Positions 19,532-29,770 of a DNA stretch of 64,000 nucleotides are shown here, in pieces. The stretch spans positions 1 through 64,000 of the forward strand of contig JAAVDJ010000043.1 in the NCBI GenBank assembly GCA_014801875.1, in the 5' to 3' direction. The notes beneath the pieces were generated by a model that worked only from the letters and a program-made list of their open reading frames with translations, was not told the DNA's origin and made no database searches. This DNA comes from Bacteroides sp. (GTDB lineage Bacteria; Bacteroidota; Bacteroidia; Bacteroidales; Muribaculaceae). The position numbers were made by a program, and so were the translations under genes. The first letter of the stretch is position 1; every line of letters starts with the position of its first letter.

Positions 19532-20122
19532 ATGCCCATACTCTCCGGATGTTTAAAATCACTGAAGAGTGTGGGCATCGCTGCGTCTATATTGCTCCTT
19601 TCCTCTTTCTCCTCATTTGCCGAGGAGAGGGAAAGCCTCTTTCCCGAAAGGGGGAAGGATTTGATTGGCTCTCATTTCACGTGGGGGGCTGAAGTGGGCA
19701 CTTCTATAGATGTAAGCGGATATGACACGTCGACTTTCAACATCGATGCCTTGTTAGGATACAAAAGCGATTATTTCCGTATCCTCGGTTTCGGAGCGGG
19801 AATTCATCGTGCGTTAGGAACCGGTGACAATTTCATTCCTCTATATGCGGTCTTGCGCACTTCCTTCTCATCCCAACCGCGCCTCTTCTTTATGTCGCTT
19901 AAAACCGGATATTCATTCAATACTATCAAAAATTCAGCTACTTTCGGCGACATAAATGCTTCTCTCGGCGCCGGTATTAATCTCGCCATAAGCAAACGTT
20001 TTAAGTCGCATATCATCCTGGCTTACGAATTCAGGCATTTCAATAGCAAACACAGGGAAAAATATTCGCTTGAGGCCGAAGACATCTCTCTTGCTACACT
20101 CACCTTCGGTGTCAATTTCTGA
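19532..20122 (+). CDS. Outer-membrane beta-barrel-like hypothetical protein
   Basis: Signal peptide then alternating beta-strand-like pattern ('FKSHIILAYEFRHFNSKHREKYSLEAEDISLATLTFGVNF'); ATG at 19532 preferred over TTG at 19478. Confidence 0.6.
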   Translation: MPILSGCLKSLKSVGIAASILLLSSFSSFAEERESLFPERGKDLIGSHFTWGAEVGTSIDVSGYDTSTFNIDALLGYKSDYFRILGFGAGIHRALGTGDNFIPLYAVLRTSFSSQPRLFFMSLKTGYSFNTIKNSATFGDINASLGAGINLAISKRFKSHIILAYEFRHFNSKHREKYSLEAEDISLATLTFGVNF

Positions 20123-20144
20123 AGACGCTTGAAACATTATTTTC

Positions 20145-21059
20145 ATGGATTGGAAAAAAATCATCACAGAGATATATGATGAATGTCGTGCCCTTGAGCC
20201 CTCAGGGAGTGTCGCTTCATATATTCCCGCTCTTGCTGAAGTGAATCCCGATTCTTACGGTATAGCGGTTGCCACTCCTCATGGCGATATCTTCGGCGTA
20301 GGGGATTTCGACGTGAAATTCTCTATTCAGAGTATTTCAAAAGTTTTTTCTCTCTCTATGGTTTATCCGGTCATCGGTGCTTCTCTTTGGGAATCGGTGG
20401 GGAGGGAACCCTCAGGCAACCCGTTCAACTCCCTCACACAGCTTGAGACAGAACATGGGAAACCCCGCAATCCATTCATAAACGCCGGAGCTCTCGTGAT
20501 TACTGACCGACTCCTTTCTCTTGAAGAACGTCCGAAGGATGCGCTTATTGATTTCGTAAGGTCGGCTGCAAATTCGGATGATATATATTTTGACAAGAAA
20601 GTTGCTAAATCTGAGATAGAACATTCCAACCGAAATATGGCGTTAGGTTATTTTATGAAAAGTTTCGGAAATATTCATAATGATGTGGAGGCGGTGGTAG
20701 ATGTTTATTCTCATCAATGCAGCATATCCATGTCTTGCAGGGAACTCGCAACCTCTTTTCTGTTTCTTGCTTGCCATGGTGAGAACCCTTTCACCCGCCA
20801 AAGAATAATGACCAAAAGCCAAAGCAAGAGATTAAACGCCATAATGCTGACGTGTGGGTTCTATGATGAATCAGGAGATTTCGCGTTCCGTGTTGGCCTC
20901 CCGGGTAAAAGCGGGGTTGGCGGAGGCATAGCTGCCATAATTCCGGGAAAAGCCAGTGTCGCCGTGTGGAGTCCTCGACTCAACAAATACGGTAATTCCG
21001 TTCTTGGAATTGAAACGCTTGAGAGGCTTACGACCAGAATAGGTAATTCAATATTTTAG
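20145..21059 (+). CDS. glsA: Glutaminase A
   Basis: 'SIQSISKVFSLSMVY', 'EPSGNPFNS', 'PRNPFINAGALVI', 'GLPGKSGVGGGI' motifs. Confidence 0.95.
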   Translation: MDWKKIITEIYDECRALEPSGSVASYIPALAEVNPDSYGIAVATPHGDIFGVGDFDVKFSIQSISKVFSLSMVYPVIGASLWESVGREPSGNPFNSLTQLETEHGKPRNPFINAGALVITDRLLSLEERPKDALIDFVRSAANSDDIYFDKKVAKSEIEHSNRNMALGYFMKSFGNIHNDVEAVVDVYSHQCSISMSCRELATSFLFLACHGENPFTRQRIMTKSQSKRLNAIMLTCGFYDESGDFAFRVGLPGKSGVGGGIAAIIPGKASVAVWSPRLNKYGNSVLGIETLERLTTRIGNSIF

Positions 21060-21077
21060 ACCTTTTCCAAAAAAATT

Positions 21078-21117
21078 AAAGGAACGGATTTCCACTACAA
21101 TGGGAATCCGTTCCTTT
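21078..21117. terminator. Bidirectional terminator between convergent glsA and M3 peptidase genes
   Basis: AAAGGAACGGATT...AATCCGTTCCTTT 13-bp perfect stem. Confidence 0.85.
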
Positions 21118-21139
21118 ATTCTCAATAGTCTCCTATTTC

Positions 21140-23293
21140 TTATTTATCCACCTTTATGCCATCCCTTTCGAGCAATGCCTCTGTTGTGGGTTGTTTTCCA
21201 CGGAAGCCGACATAAAGTGTCATCGGATCGACAGAGCCACCGGCTTGAAGCATCTTCTTGAATTTGTCTGCCGTTTTCTTGTCAAAGATGCCATTCTCCT
21301 TGAAGGCTGCAAATGCATCCGCATCCAGAACCTCACTCCATTTATAACCATAATAGCCGGAAGCATATCCCCCTGAGAAGATATGGCCGAAATTGGGAGA
21401 AACCATTGTTCCCTCGACTGCGTTAAACAGACGGACAGGGTCCTGCGCTTTAACCTCAAATTCCTCTACGTTCAGTGAATCCGGGAGTGGCTCCGTGATA
21501 GTATGATAGGCCATATCAAGATACCCGAACCCAAGCTGGCGCATGCAAGCATATGCTGCCCCGAAGCGGTTAGATTCCACAAACTTTTCAATCAGCTCCA
21601 CAGGCATCTTCTCCCCTGTCTCATGATGGCGTGCGAATCCATCGAGAAATTCCTTCTCGGTCAGATAATTTTCATTAAACTGAGAGAAAAGTTCCACAAA
21701 ATCATGGTAGACATTGGTCCCCGCGAATGAGGGATAGACAGCCTGTGCGGAAAGACCGTGGAGAGCATGGCCAAACTCATGAAGGAAAGTTTCCACCTCT
21801 CCCGGAGTCAGCAGCACAGCTTTATCCCCTACCGGCTTTGAGAAATTGCATACTATAGATATAAGCGGAAGGGTCCGGTTCCCTAGGGCATCTTTCTCCT
21901 CACCCCTGAATTCTGTCATCCATGCGCCCGGAGACTTTCCTGTACGATAGAAGAAATCGGCATATAGCACTCCCAGCATACTTCCGTCAGAATCATACAC
22001 CTCGTAGGCCTTGACATCCGGATGGTAGACAGGGATATCCTTGTTTTCTTTGAAAGTGTAACCATAAAGCTTGGTTGCAAGTCCGAATACCCCGTCGATG
22101 GTGTTGTTGAGTTCGAAATATGGTTTCATCACCTCATCGTTGAACGCATAGCGCTCGTTCATCAGCTTATCTGCCCAATAACTGTAATCCCAGGGCATAA
22201 GTTGGAACTCCTTCCCCTCGCTCTTCTGCGCATAGGCCTCTATCTCTTTCATCTCCTTTCGAGCGGGCTCAGCGTAGTGGGTGCGAAGGTCTTCCAGAAG
22301 ATTCATAACTGCCTCCGGAGTTGCAGCCATGGTTCCCTGAAGCTTAAACTGTGAGAAGTTTTCCTTACCCATCAGCTTTCCGAGCTCAAGACGTGTGTTG
22401 GCGATCTCCTTCAGCACGGAGGTATTGTCGAATTCTCCTTTTGTATTTCTGGAGTTATACATTTTCCAAAGTTGTTCCCTGAGCGACCTGTTATCGGCAT
22501 ATTTCATGAAAGGGCCGTAGGAAGGAGCATACATTGTGAAAAGATAAAGTGATGAATCATCCTCCTTACCATCTGCCACCAGCGCCTCGCGGGCTGCTTC
22601 TCTGGCAGCCGTGCGGATTGCCTCGGGAATCCCTGCAAGGTCTTCTTCTTTGACCCACAGTCTGAGGTCAGGATTTGACATCTCATTGGAGACGTTCTGC
22701 CCGAACTTCACAGTAAGGTCTGACAGTTTACCCATCAGTTGGCGATATTTCTCACGATCTTCACCTTTTAAGTTAGCTCCATTTTGGTCAAAGCTTTTAT
22801 ATGTCTCCTCAATCAGTCTGATTGATTCCGGGGAGAGGTCCGGTCGCGCTGCCCGATCGTCATAGACTTTCTTAATTCTTTCCCACAACCCCTCGTTCAA
22901 CAGGAGATTTGTCTGGTGTTGGGAGATGAGGGGAGTGACATCTCCCATTATTTTCATCAGCACCGTATCGCCCATGGCAGATTCAAGGTTACTGAGAGTG
23001 AGGATAGCTGAGTTTAAAAGGTGACCACTACGATCATAAGCATCGATTGTATTCTCAAACGTCGGAGCCTCCGAATTGCTGACGATCGCCTCCACTTCTT
23101 TAGTGTGGCGTGAAATCCCCTCTTTTATGGCCTCTTCATAATCGGAGATGTGAATTTTGTCAAAAGGCACAGCTTCGTATGGTGCCTTTGAAACGACGAA
23201 GAAAGGGTTTTCCCGTCCTGCGGCTTGGCTCTCTGTCACTGTCATCAGTGTCATTGCAGTTAAAGTTCCGTATATAAAATTTTTTATTTCCAT
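21140..23293 (-). CDS. dcp: M3 family oligopeptidase / dipeptidyl carboxypeptidase
   Basis: Zn motif 'FLHEFGHALHGLSA'; signal peptide. Confidence 0.93.
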   Translation of the reverse strand: MEIKNFIYGTLTAMTLMTVTESQAAGRENPFFVVSKAPYEAVPFDKIHISDYEEAIKEGISRHTKEVEAIVSNSEAPTFENTIDAYDRSGHLLNSAILTLSNLESAMGDTVLMKIMGDVTPLISQHQTNLLLNEGLWERIKKVYDDRAARPDLSPESIRLIEETYKSFDQNGANLKGEDREKYRQLMGKLSDLTVKFGQNVSNEMSNPDLRLWVKEEDLAGIPEAIRTAAREAAREALVADGKEDDSSLYLFTMYAPSYGPFMKYADNRSLREQLWKMYNSRNTKGEFDNTSVLKEIANTRLELGKLMGKENFSQFKLQGTMAATPEAVMNLLEDLRTHYAEPARKEMKEIEAYAQKSEGKEFQLMPWDYSYWADKLMNERYAFNDEVMKPYFELNNTIDGVFGLATKLYGYTFKENKDIPVYHPDVKAYEVYDSDGSMLGVLYADFFYRTGKSPGAWMTEFRGEEKDALGNRTLPLISIVCNFSKPVGDKAVLLTPGEVETFLHEFGHALHGLSAQAVYPSFAGTNVYHDFVELFSQFNENYLTEKEFLDGFARHHETGEKMPVELIEKFVESNRFGAAYACMRQLGFGYLDMAYHTITEPLPDSLNVEEFEVKAQDPVRLFNAVEGTMVSPNFGHIFSGGYASGYYGYKWSEVLDADAFAAFKENGIFDKKTADKFKKMLQAGGSVDPMTLYVGFRGKQPTTEALLERDGIKVDK

Positions 23294-23306
23294 ATCTTAT
23301 AAACGA

Positions 23307-23337
23307 AAGGTGTGCCGATATATTACCGGCACACCTT
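23307..23337 (-). terminator. Hairpin downstream of M16 peptidase gene
   Basis: AAGGTGTGCCG...CGGCACACCTT 11-bp perfect stem; weak T-tract. Confidence 0.6.
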
Positions 23338-23351
23338 ACTGTTACTATCTG

Positions 23352-26153
23352 TTATTTTTCTTCTGCCTGCACTCCTTCCATCACAATCTCAATACGGTTT
23401 TTTCCGTTGTAGAGATTTTTCATGAATGTATTGAATTCATCCAGGGTAATCGACTCGATTGTCTCTTTATGTTTGCTGATCATGTCAAAGCCGCGCAGAT
23501 AATCCACAATTCCATCGTCCCAATAGGAATTCTTATGGCTTTGTATCTCCTGCTGTTTGAGGGCTGCTTCCTTAACTTTCGCGAAGTTGGTCATGTCGGC
23601 ACCCTCCTCGAGAAGTTTTGAAAGTTCCTCCTGAGCTCTCTTGATCAGGGTCTCCTGTTTCTCTTTATTGGTCTTGAAAGTATAGATAAGATTCCAGGTT
23701 CCGTTGTGGTAATTCAGATAGCCGGATGCGCTTGCGCCATAGGTTCCACCCTCTTCCTCACGGAGTGTCTCTGTGTATTTATTTCTCAGGATATCACCGA
23801 GAAGTCCTATCAACACCTCATTCTTTACATTGATTTCAAGATTGTCGCCGCTAAGAAGATCAAACACATTTGTAGCCGGGATTTGCATTGGCTGAGTGAA
23901 TGTGTCGTCGATGATTCCTCCGGGAGTAATAATGGGAGTAACGATCTTTGCCTCTGATTTCTTTCCGACAGGAAGAGATGCAATATACTGCTCCATGAGG
24001 GGGATGAAAACTGCCTCATCGATGTTGCCGGTGAAAACGAACGTGTAGTCGGCGGCATTGCTCAGCGACTTGTGAAGCATTGAGAGCATCTCTGAATAAT
24101 CCGCCTTCTCCACTTCCTCCGGTGTCAGGCTTTCCATAAGAGGATTGCCGTCATAACGCACTTTCGCCACTCTGTTTGAGAACACCATCTGAGGATTCTG
24201 GAAGGCATTTTTTAATCTTTGATAGAGATTGTCGCGAGCTACTTCAAATGTGGCCTTGTCTTCATTAAGATTTGTAAATGCTGTGTAAATAAGCTCCATC
24301 AATACCGGAAGATCCTTAACAGTCGAAACACCCCCGAGCATATCAAGAGATGTGGTGGTGGAATAAGATATGTCGACCATCTTTCCCGTGAGGTATTTAT
24401 TCAGCATCTTCGCGTCAAACGGACCGAACTTAGATGTCTTAAATGCATAACGGAGCATCTTTACATTCGAGGCCTGACTTTTCTCATAGGATCTTTTTCC
24501 CCCTGCTCGAAATGCGGAGAGCACTATCTCATCAGCTGCGAAATCGGTCTTTTTAACCGCCACTTTCACACCATTCGAGAGTGTGTAAAGTGTGAAACCG
24601 AGAGTATTATTTTCCTCTTTTGATTTGACACTGCCCTTCTTCGGAAGCTTAGAAATCAAAGGTTCGGTCACCACTTCGTCTACAAACGCCTCATACTTGG
24701 CATTCATAGCATCGGTAACAGTTTTTACGAGAACATCTTCGCTCACAATCTCAAATCCCTCTTTCTGAGGTTCGGAAGTGACAATGACCATGTTCTGCGA
24801 CGTTAGGAGCTGTGATGCGAGTTGGTTGACAATTTCAGGAGTGAGGGTTGGAAGAAGCATCTTCACCATCTCAAATTCCTTTTCTATTCCCGGGGTCGGT
24901 TCATTATCTACAAACGCCCGGCACAGTTCCGTGCCATAATCGTCATTATCAGTTTTTTCTCTTTCATTATAGCTGTTCTCGTAGTCAGCGAGAATCTTTG
25001 ATTTCACTCTTTCAAGTTCAGTGTCAGTGAAACCTGTCTTGCAAGCACGAGCTACGATGCCCATCACCTCAGACACAGCTCCCTGTGTACCCTTCTTGGG
25101 AATAATAGCCACGTTGAAAGACGATTTCGTCTTCGACACATAGAAATCTCCGAAATATACCCCGGCTCCCGAGTAGTTGCATTCCGGATTCAGGGCATTT
25201 TCCTGAAGACGGTCGTTGATGAGAGTAGACGTGATTCTTTTCAGAAGCTCACTGAAATATCCCTCCATTGTATTGCGGTATTCAAAAGGAATCTTTTCCT
25301 CCTTGAAGCTGATAGTGGTGCGCGGAGATGTTAACTCAGGGTCAGAGAAAGCGAAGTATATCGGTTTCTCATTATTGCTGACCTCCGGATATTTTCTCTC
25401 AGCTGCGTTTTCAGGCATAGGGATTGTGGAGAAAGTTTCCACTACTTTCTTCTCCATCACATCAGCGTCAAAGTCACCGACAATCACTATTCCCTGTTGG
25501 TCCGGACGATACCATTTCTTATAGTATGCCCTCAACACTTCCGGTTTGAAGTTCATCACGACGTCCATGCTTCCGATAGGCATCTGGTGGTACTGATATT
25601 CCTCATATATCTTCGGAAGCATCTGGGTGTACATTCTTAGACTTGCATTGTTGCGCGAACGCCATTCCTCCTGAATTACTCCTCTTTCTGCTTCAATCTC
25701 TGCATCTTCAAGAAGAATATCGCCACTCCAGTCGCGCAATACGAGAAGCACACTATCCATCAATGGTACATCAGTCGTCGGCACATTGTTGATGTTGTAG
25801 ACGGTCTCGTCAAAGAGTGTATATGCGTTGATATCGGCGCCAAAGCGTATACCCTTCCCCTGAAGATAGTTGAGCATATTTTTCCCGGGGTAATGTTTAG
25901 TGCCGTTGAAAGCCATATGCTCAAGAAAATGGGCAAGTCCAAGCTGGTTTTGCTCTTCCAGTGTGGAACCAACTTTCTGAGCTATGTAGAAGTTCGCTCT
26001 CTCTTTCGGCATCTCGTTGTGGAGGATGTAGTAGCTCATTCCGTTAGGCAACACTCCGTGCTTAACCTTTGGGTTAAGTGCTAATGGAGTCTGAGCTCCG
26101 ACGGTCATCACTCCTATAAGGAAAACGACCGCCGCAATCATTCTTTTGATCAT
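23352..26153 (-). CDS. M16 family (insulinase-type) zinc metallopeptidase
   Basis: 'GLAHFLEHMAFNGTKHYPG' inverted HxxEH zinc motif; signal peptide. Confidence 0.93.
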   Translation of the reverse strand: MIKRMIAAVVFLIGVMTVGAQTPLALNPKVKHGVLPNGMSYYILHNEMPKERANFYIAQKVGSTLEEQNQLGLAHFLEHMAFNGTKHYPGKNMLNYLQGKGIRFGADINAYTLFDETVYNINNVPTTDVPLMDSVLLVLRDWSGDILLEDAEIEAERGVIQEEWRSRNNASLRMYTQMLPKIYEEYQYHQMPIGSMDVVMNFKPEVLRAYYKKWYRPDQQGIVIVGDFDADVMEKKVVETFSTIPMPENAAERKYPEVSNNEKPIYFAFSDPELTSPRTTISFKEEKIPFEYRNTMEGYFSELLKRITSTLINDRLQENALNPECNYSGAGVYFGDFYVSKTKSSFNVAIIPKKGTQGAVSEVMGIVARACKTGFTDTELERVKSKILADYENSYNEREKTDNDDYGTELCRAFVDNEPTPGIEKEFEMVKMLLPTLTPEIVNQLASQLLTSQNMVIVTSEPQKEGFEIVSEDVLVKTVTDAMNAKYEAFVDEVVTEPLISKLPKKGSVKSKEENNTLGFTLYTLSNGVKVAVKKTDFAADEIVLSAFRAGGKRSYEKSQASNVKMLRYAFKTSKFGPFDAKMLNKYLTGKMVDISYSTTTSLDMLGGVSTVKDLPVLMELIYTAFTNLNEDKATFEVARDNLYQRLKNAFQNPQMVFSNRVAKVRYDGNPLMESLTPEEVEKADYSEMLSMLHKSLSNAADYTFVFTGNIDEAVFIPLMEQYIASLPVGKKSEAKIVTPIITPGGIIDDTFTQPMQIPATNVFDLLSGDNLEINVKNEVLIGLLGDILRNKYTETLREEEGGTYGASASGYLNYHNGTWNLIYTFKTNKEKQETLIKRAQEELSKLLEEGADMTNFAKVKEAALKQQEIQSHKNSYWDDGIVDYLRGFDMISKHKETIESITLDEFNTFMKNLYNGKNRIEIVMEGVQAEEK

Positions 26154-26208
26154 AAGCGCATTGTTTTTATTGTTTATGTTGTTATAATTTATTCTATAAT
26201 GAGTAGGC

Positions 26209-26763
26209 TTATATTATTCCGTTCATCATGGCGTAAAGAGACAACCCTGATGCAGATTTAACACCCAACTTGGAAGAAAGATTCTTCCGATGGGTTATGA
26301 CTGTGTTTATGGAGATGCAAAGTTCATCAGCTATCTCTTTATTAATTTTCCCTTTGGCTATAAGTCGGAGCACCTCCACCTCCCTCGCAGAAAGCTCACC
26401 ATGGGGTTCTCCCCCTCGCAAGCTCTTGACAAATCTCGCGATATTGGCTTTTATCTCTGTTTCGTCAGCTTCCGGATAAATGAATCCTATCCCTGCCGGC
26501 GCCGCCTTCTCTCCTTTACCTTCCGCGACTACAAGAGTCCTACTTTTTCTGGGAAGAAAAAAGTCAAGATTCTCCATGAACACTTTTCCCGCAACGATAT
26601 AGCCTGCTGCCTTATCAGAAAATGGCTCAAAATCTCCGAATGAAGAAAAATTATCGGTCTGGCAATCCTTTTCCTCAGCCAAAAGAATTCGAAGCCCCAG
26701 GATTCTCAGCGAATCAAGGCCTACGAGCGATATTTTGGTCTTGTCGTTCATGGCCGTGTTCAA
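26209..26763 (-). CDS. LuxR-type HTH regulator with degenerate receiver-like N-terminus
   Basis: C-terminal 'LSAREVEVLRLIAKGKINKEIADELCISINTVITHRKNLSSKLGVKS'; N-terminus lacks an obvious phospho-acceptor Asp. Confidence 0.82.
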   Translation of the reverse strand: MNTAMNDKTKISLVGLDSLRILGLRILLAEEKDCQTDNFSSFGDFEPFSDKAAGYIVAGKVFMENLDFFLPRKSRTLVVAEGKGEKAAPAGIGFIYPEADETEIKANIARFVKSLRGGEPHGELSAREVEVLRLIAKGKINKEIADELCISINTVITHRKNLSSKLGVKSASGLSLYAMMNGII

Positions 26764-27431
26764 GCTTTGTTACCACACATCTCCAGCACACTTGGTTTGA
26801 GTATGCGCTGGCGTATCCGATTATTCTGCCTTATATCTCTTTCAAGGGAAAAGACAGCACTGATGACCGCCATGCAGAGATTATGGTCATATGTTCCCTT
26901 CAAATGAGCCACAATAAGATATAACAAATCATGAAGTTTCTCTCCGACATCATTATAGGCTGAGTCTCTTTCCGTATATTCCGGCGGCACTACCCCTTTT
27001 CTGAGAGTGGGATAGAGCACATCCGCATCATACGACATACATTCCCGAAGTTCCTGACTTGCCTCGCCATAGAAAGTCATAAGCAGTTCAAGATTATTGT
27101 CGTTTCCACTCCTTGAAATTAGGGAGGAAAAATGACGTTCAATGTTAGGAAGCTGCGATTTCAGATAATAAGCATCTGTTTTTTCAAGATAGTCTATTGT
27201 CTTTGCAAGTGTGAAAGTGTCGCGCGGATTTACCGGAAAATACTCCTCATCTATAAAAGTATTGACCATTGAAAGAAAGAATCCTTTGTCGATCCCACAC
27301 TTCTCACACACTTCTCCTATCGTACGGTCGCCCACTCCAAGGGATACTCCGAGTCTATCAATCACGGGAATCAGGGAAGGATGCTTTAGAATAGCCTCTG
27401 AAAGCCTTGTGTCTGTGTTGTATATGGCCAT
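26760..27431 (-). CDS. Hemerythrin-like/RIC (YtfE-related) family protein with substituted ligand positions
   Basis: 'HPSLIPVIDRLGVSLGVGDRTIGEVCEKCGID' (DUF542-like) followed by hemerythrin-like helices; 4-nt overlap with LuxR gene. ORF track opens at 27488; Met at 27431 preferred. Confidence 0.7.
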   Translation of the reverse strand: MAIYNTDTRLSEAILKHPSLIPVIDRLGVSLGVGDRTIGEVCEKCGIDKGFFLSMVNTFIDEEYFPVNPRDTFTLAKTIDYLEKTDAYYLKSQLPNIERHFSSLISRSGNDNNLELLMTFYGEASQELRECMSYDADVLYPTLRKGVVPPEYTERDSAYNDVGEKLHDLLYLIVAHLKGTYDHNLCMAVISAVFSLERDIRQNNRIRQRILKPSVLEMCGNKA

Positions 27432-27529
27432 GATGAAACAATTTATCAGCTGTTGGGTACGGTTAGAAAAAAACGAACCGAAAGCCATTCTAACCGGACT
27501 ATGACTTTCGGCTCGTTTGGGTTTAGCAA

Positions 27530-28075
27530 TTATTTCACAATGATTGTAGCGTTTTGAGTTATGATGATGTCCATCCCCACATCATGAGGCTCAACAGGGA
27601 CTTCATCTACAAGCTGAAACTCATAACCGACTCCTACCTTTGTGGCCTTGGTAGTCTTTAGCAGACGGTCATAAAAACCTTTACCTCGCCCAAGACGGTT
27701 TCCCTTTCTATCGTAGGCCACTGCCGGAACAATAATCAATTCGATATCTTCCGGATTGACTACGTCTGTGCCTGTCGGCTCCTCAATATGGAAACTTCCC
27801 AGTTCGAGTCGGCTCTCGTCATAGGGAAGGATCTCCAGATCAACCCCGTTTACACGAGGAAGATAGAAATGTTTTCTGCCTCCCCATTTCCCGAGGAACT
27901 CATGGGTCCGGAGTTCATCAGGCAGAGAATGATACATTAAAATGTGGTCTGCCAAGAGGAATGCCGCTGTCTGCTCAAGGCGTGCGAACACCTCTTCGGC
28001 TGCACTTCTCTTCTCCATATCGGAAAGCATAACCCTCAATGCCTTCACTTTTCTTCTTATTTCACTTTTTTCCAT
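27530..28075 (-). CDS. 5-formyltetrahydrofolate cyclo-ligase
   Basis: 'IIVPAVAYDRKGNRLGRGKGFYDRLL' motif. Confidence 0.92.
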   Translation of the reverse strand: MEKSEIRRKVKALRVMLSDMEKRSAAEEVFARLEQTAAFLLADHILMYHSLPDELRTHEFLGKWGGRKHFYLPRVNGVDLEILPYDESRLELGSFHIEEPTGTDVVNPEDIELIIVPAVAYDRKGNRLGRGKGFYDRLLKTTKATKVGVGYEFQLVDEVPVEPHDVGMDIIITQNATIIVK

Positions 28076-28126
28076 ATCTCAGTGTGTTTTTCATTTTTGT
28101 TAATTTCTCTTCGGATGTCCCTCACA

Positions 28127-29770
28127 CTACCTTTTTTTCGTGGATGGCTCTTCCGGTTTGATCGAAACCGGAGAGCCACCGTTTGAAAGGGTCTCAATAG
28201 CTTTATTCACTGCGGAATCATGTTTATTGAGAAGCTCTATAAATGCGGGATAGCCAAGAACATCGCGAGCTATCATCGCTTTTATCTGATGGAGCAGGAG
28301 GTCGCGCGACTGGTTGATGTAGTACCAACGGGCCGGAACCCCGTTATTGACTGCGAAACTTACAAAATTCTCAAGCAACGTATTGTCGCGTGGTAGAATC
28401 TTAAGCAGACGGTCTATGGTCTTGTCGCTCCCAAGCATATCGCGATATCTATCTGCTACCGAATGAGCATACTTCTGTATCAAGCCATGATTCATCACAT
28501 TAATGTAGTAGGAAGTATAGCCCGTTGTGTCTTCCGGCACGAAAATGTCGGGCATAATTCCTCCTCCTCCATATACGTTTCTACCATTCGATGTGGTGAA
28601 TATCTTGGTCTTGTCAAGCTTGATGCTGTCGACGTTGTAGAACTCACCGTGAGTATATCTGTCAATCAGATCAAGATCATATTTCCCTGACTCGCCCCGC
28701 GTGTATTCCTTCTGGATTGAACGTCCGGAGGGGGTATAATAACGTGCAACAGTAAGGCGAATTGCCGAATTATCCGGAAGCTCGGTTTGGTTCTGCACGA
28801 GTCCTTTGCCAAATGAGCGTCGACCGATGACAAGACCTCTGTCATTATCCTGAATCGCCCCCGCAAAAATTTCCGATGCTGACGCAGACTGCTCATTGGT
28901 GAGAACGACAAGTTCACTGTCAAGAAATCGCCCGGTGCCATCGCTTGAATAAACGAACTCATTCTCCGGTCGACGACCCTTGGTGTACACAATCAGACGG
29001 TCTGCCGGTAGAAACTCGTTGACCATTCTTACAGCCTGATCCATAAATCCCCCTGTATTTCCCCGGAGGTCTATGATAAACTTCTCTGCCCCCTTAGCTT
29101 TCAAATCGCTGAGAGCGTTGAAAAACTCCATGTAAGTGTTACGAGCGAATTTGATGACACGTAAATATGCCACTTTATCGTCTACCATATAGGACACATC
29201 CACCGAATTGACCGGTATATCATTACGAACTACGTCAAACGTCAGAACATTGGAGGAATTAGGTCGTTTGATATGAAGCACGACCGTGCTACCCTTCTCC
29301 CCTTTCAGATTTTTGAAAACATCCTCCTGAGTGATGGAGTCGCCGGTCAAAACAACGGAATCGGCACGTATAATTCGGTCGCCGGCCATTATCCCGACTT
29401 TCTCCGCCGGACCTCCGGGTATAACTTCTATGACATTGACAGTGTCGCTTACAATCTGGAACGAGACACCCACTCCGCTAAAAGAGCCGTTAAGATCATC
29501 GTTCACCGCCGTAAGGTCAGACGGGGGAATATAGGCGGAGTGTGGATCAAGACCTCCAAGCAGATCCGGATAAAGGGTCTCAATCAAGGAATCAACGTCC
29601 ACCTTATCGACATACTCGGCATTTATAAGGCTGAGTATCGTGCGCAATTTTTCCTCCTGTGTGCTCGCGTGGCGATCTGACATATATCTGCCGATAAAGA
29701 TACCACCGACTGTCCCAAGCGCCACAAGCGTGGGAAGCAACACTTTTACTATGTTCCTGTTATTCTTCAT
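28127..29770 (-). CDS. S41 family C-terminal processing peptidase
   Basis: PDZ 'GPAEKVGIMAGDRIIRAD', catalytic 'NEQSASASEIFAGAIQDNDRGLVIGRRSFGKGLVQ'. Confidence 0.94.
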   Translation of the reverse strand: MKNNRNIVKVLLPTLVALGTVGGIFIGRYMSDRHASTQEEKLRTILSLINAEYVDKVDVDSLIETLYPDLLGGLDPHSAYIPPSDLTAVNDDLNGSFSGVGVSFQIVSDTVNVIEVIPGGPAEKVGIMAGDRIIRADSVVLTGDSITQEDVFKNLKGEKGSTVVLHIKRPNSSNVLTFDVVRNDIPVNSVDVSYMVDDKVAYLRVIKFARNTYMEFFNALSDLKAKGAEKFIIDLRGNTGGFMDQAVRMVNEFLPADRLIVYTKGRRPENEFVYSSDGTGRFLDSELVVLTNEQSASASEIFAGAIQDNDRGLVIGRRSFGKGLVQNQTELPDNSAIRLTVARYYTPSGRSIQKEYTRGESGKYDLDLIDRYTHGEFYNVDSIKLDKTKIFTTSNGRNVYGGGGIMPDIFVPEDTTGYTSYYINVMNHGLIQKYAHSVADRYRDMLGSDKTIDRLLKILPRDNTLLENFVSFAVNNGVPARWYYINQSRDLLLHQIKAMIARDVLGYPAFIELLNKHDSAVNKAIETLSNGGSPVSIKPEEPSTKKR

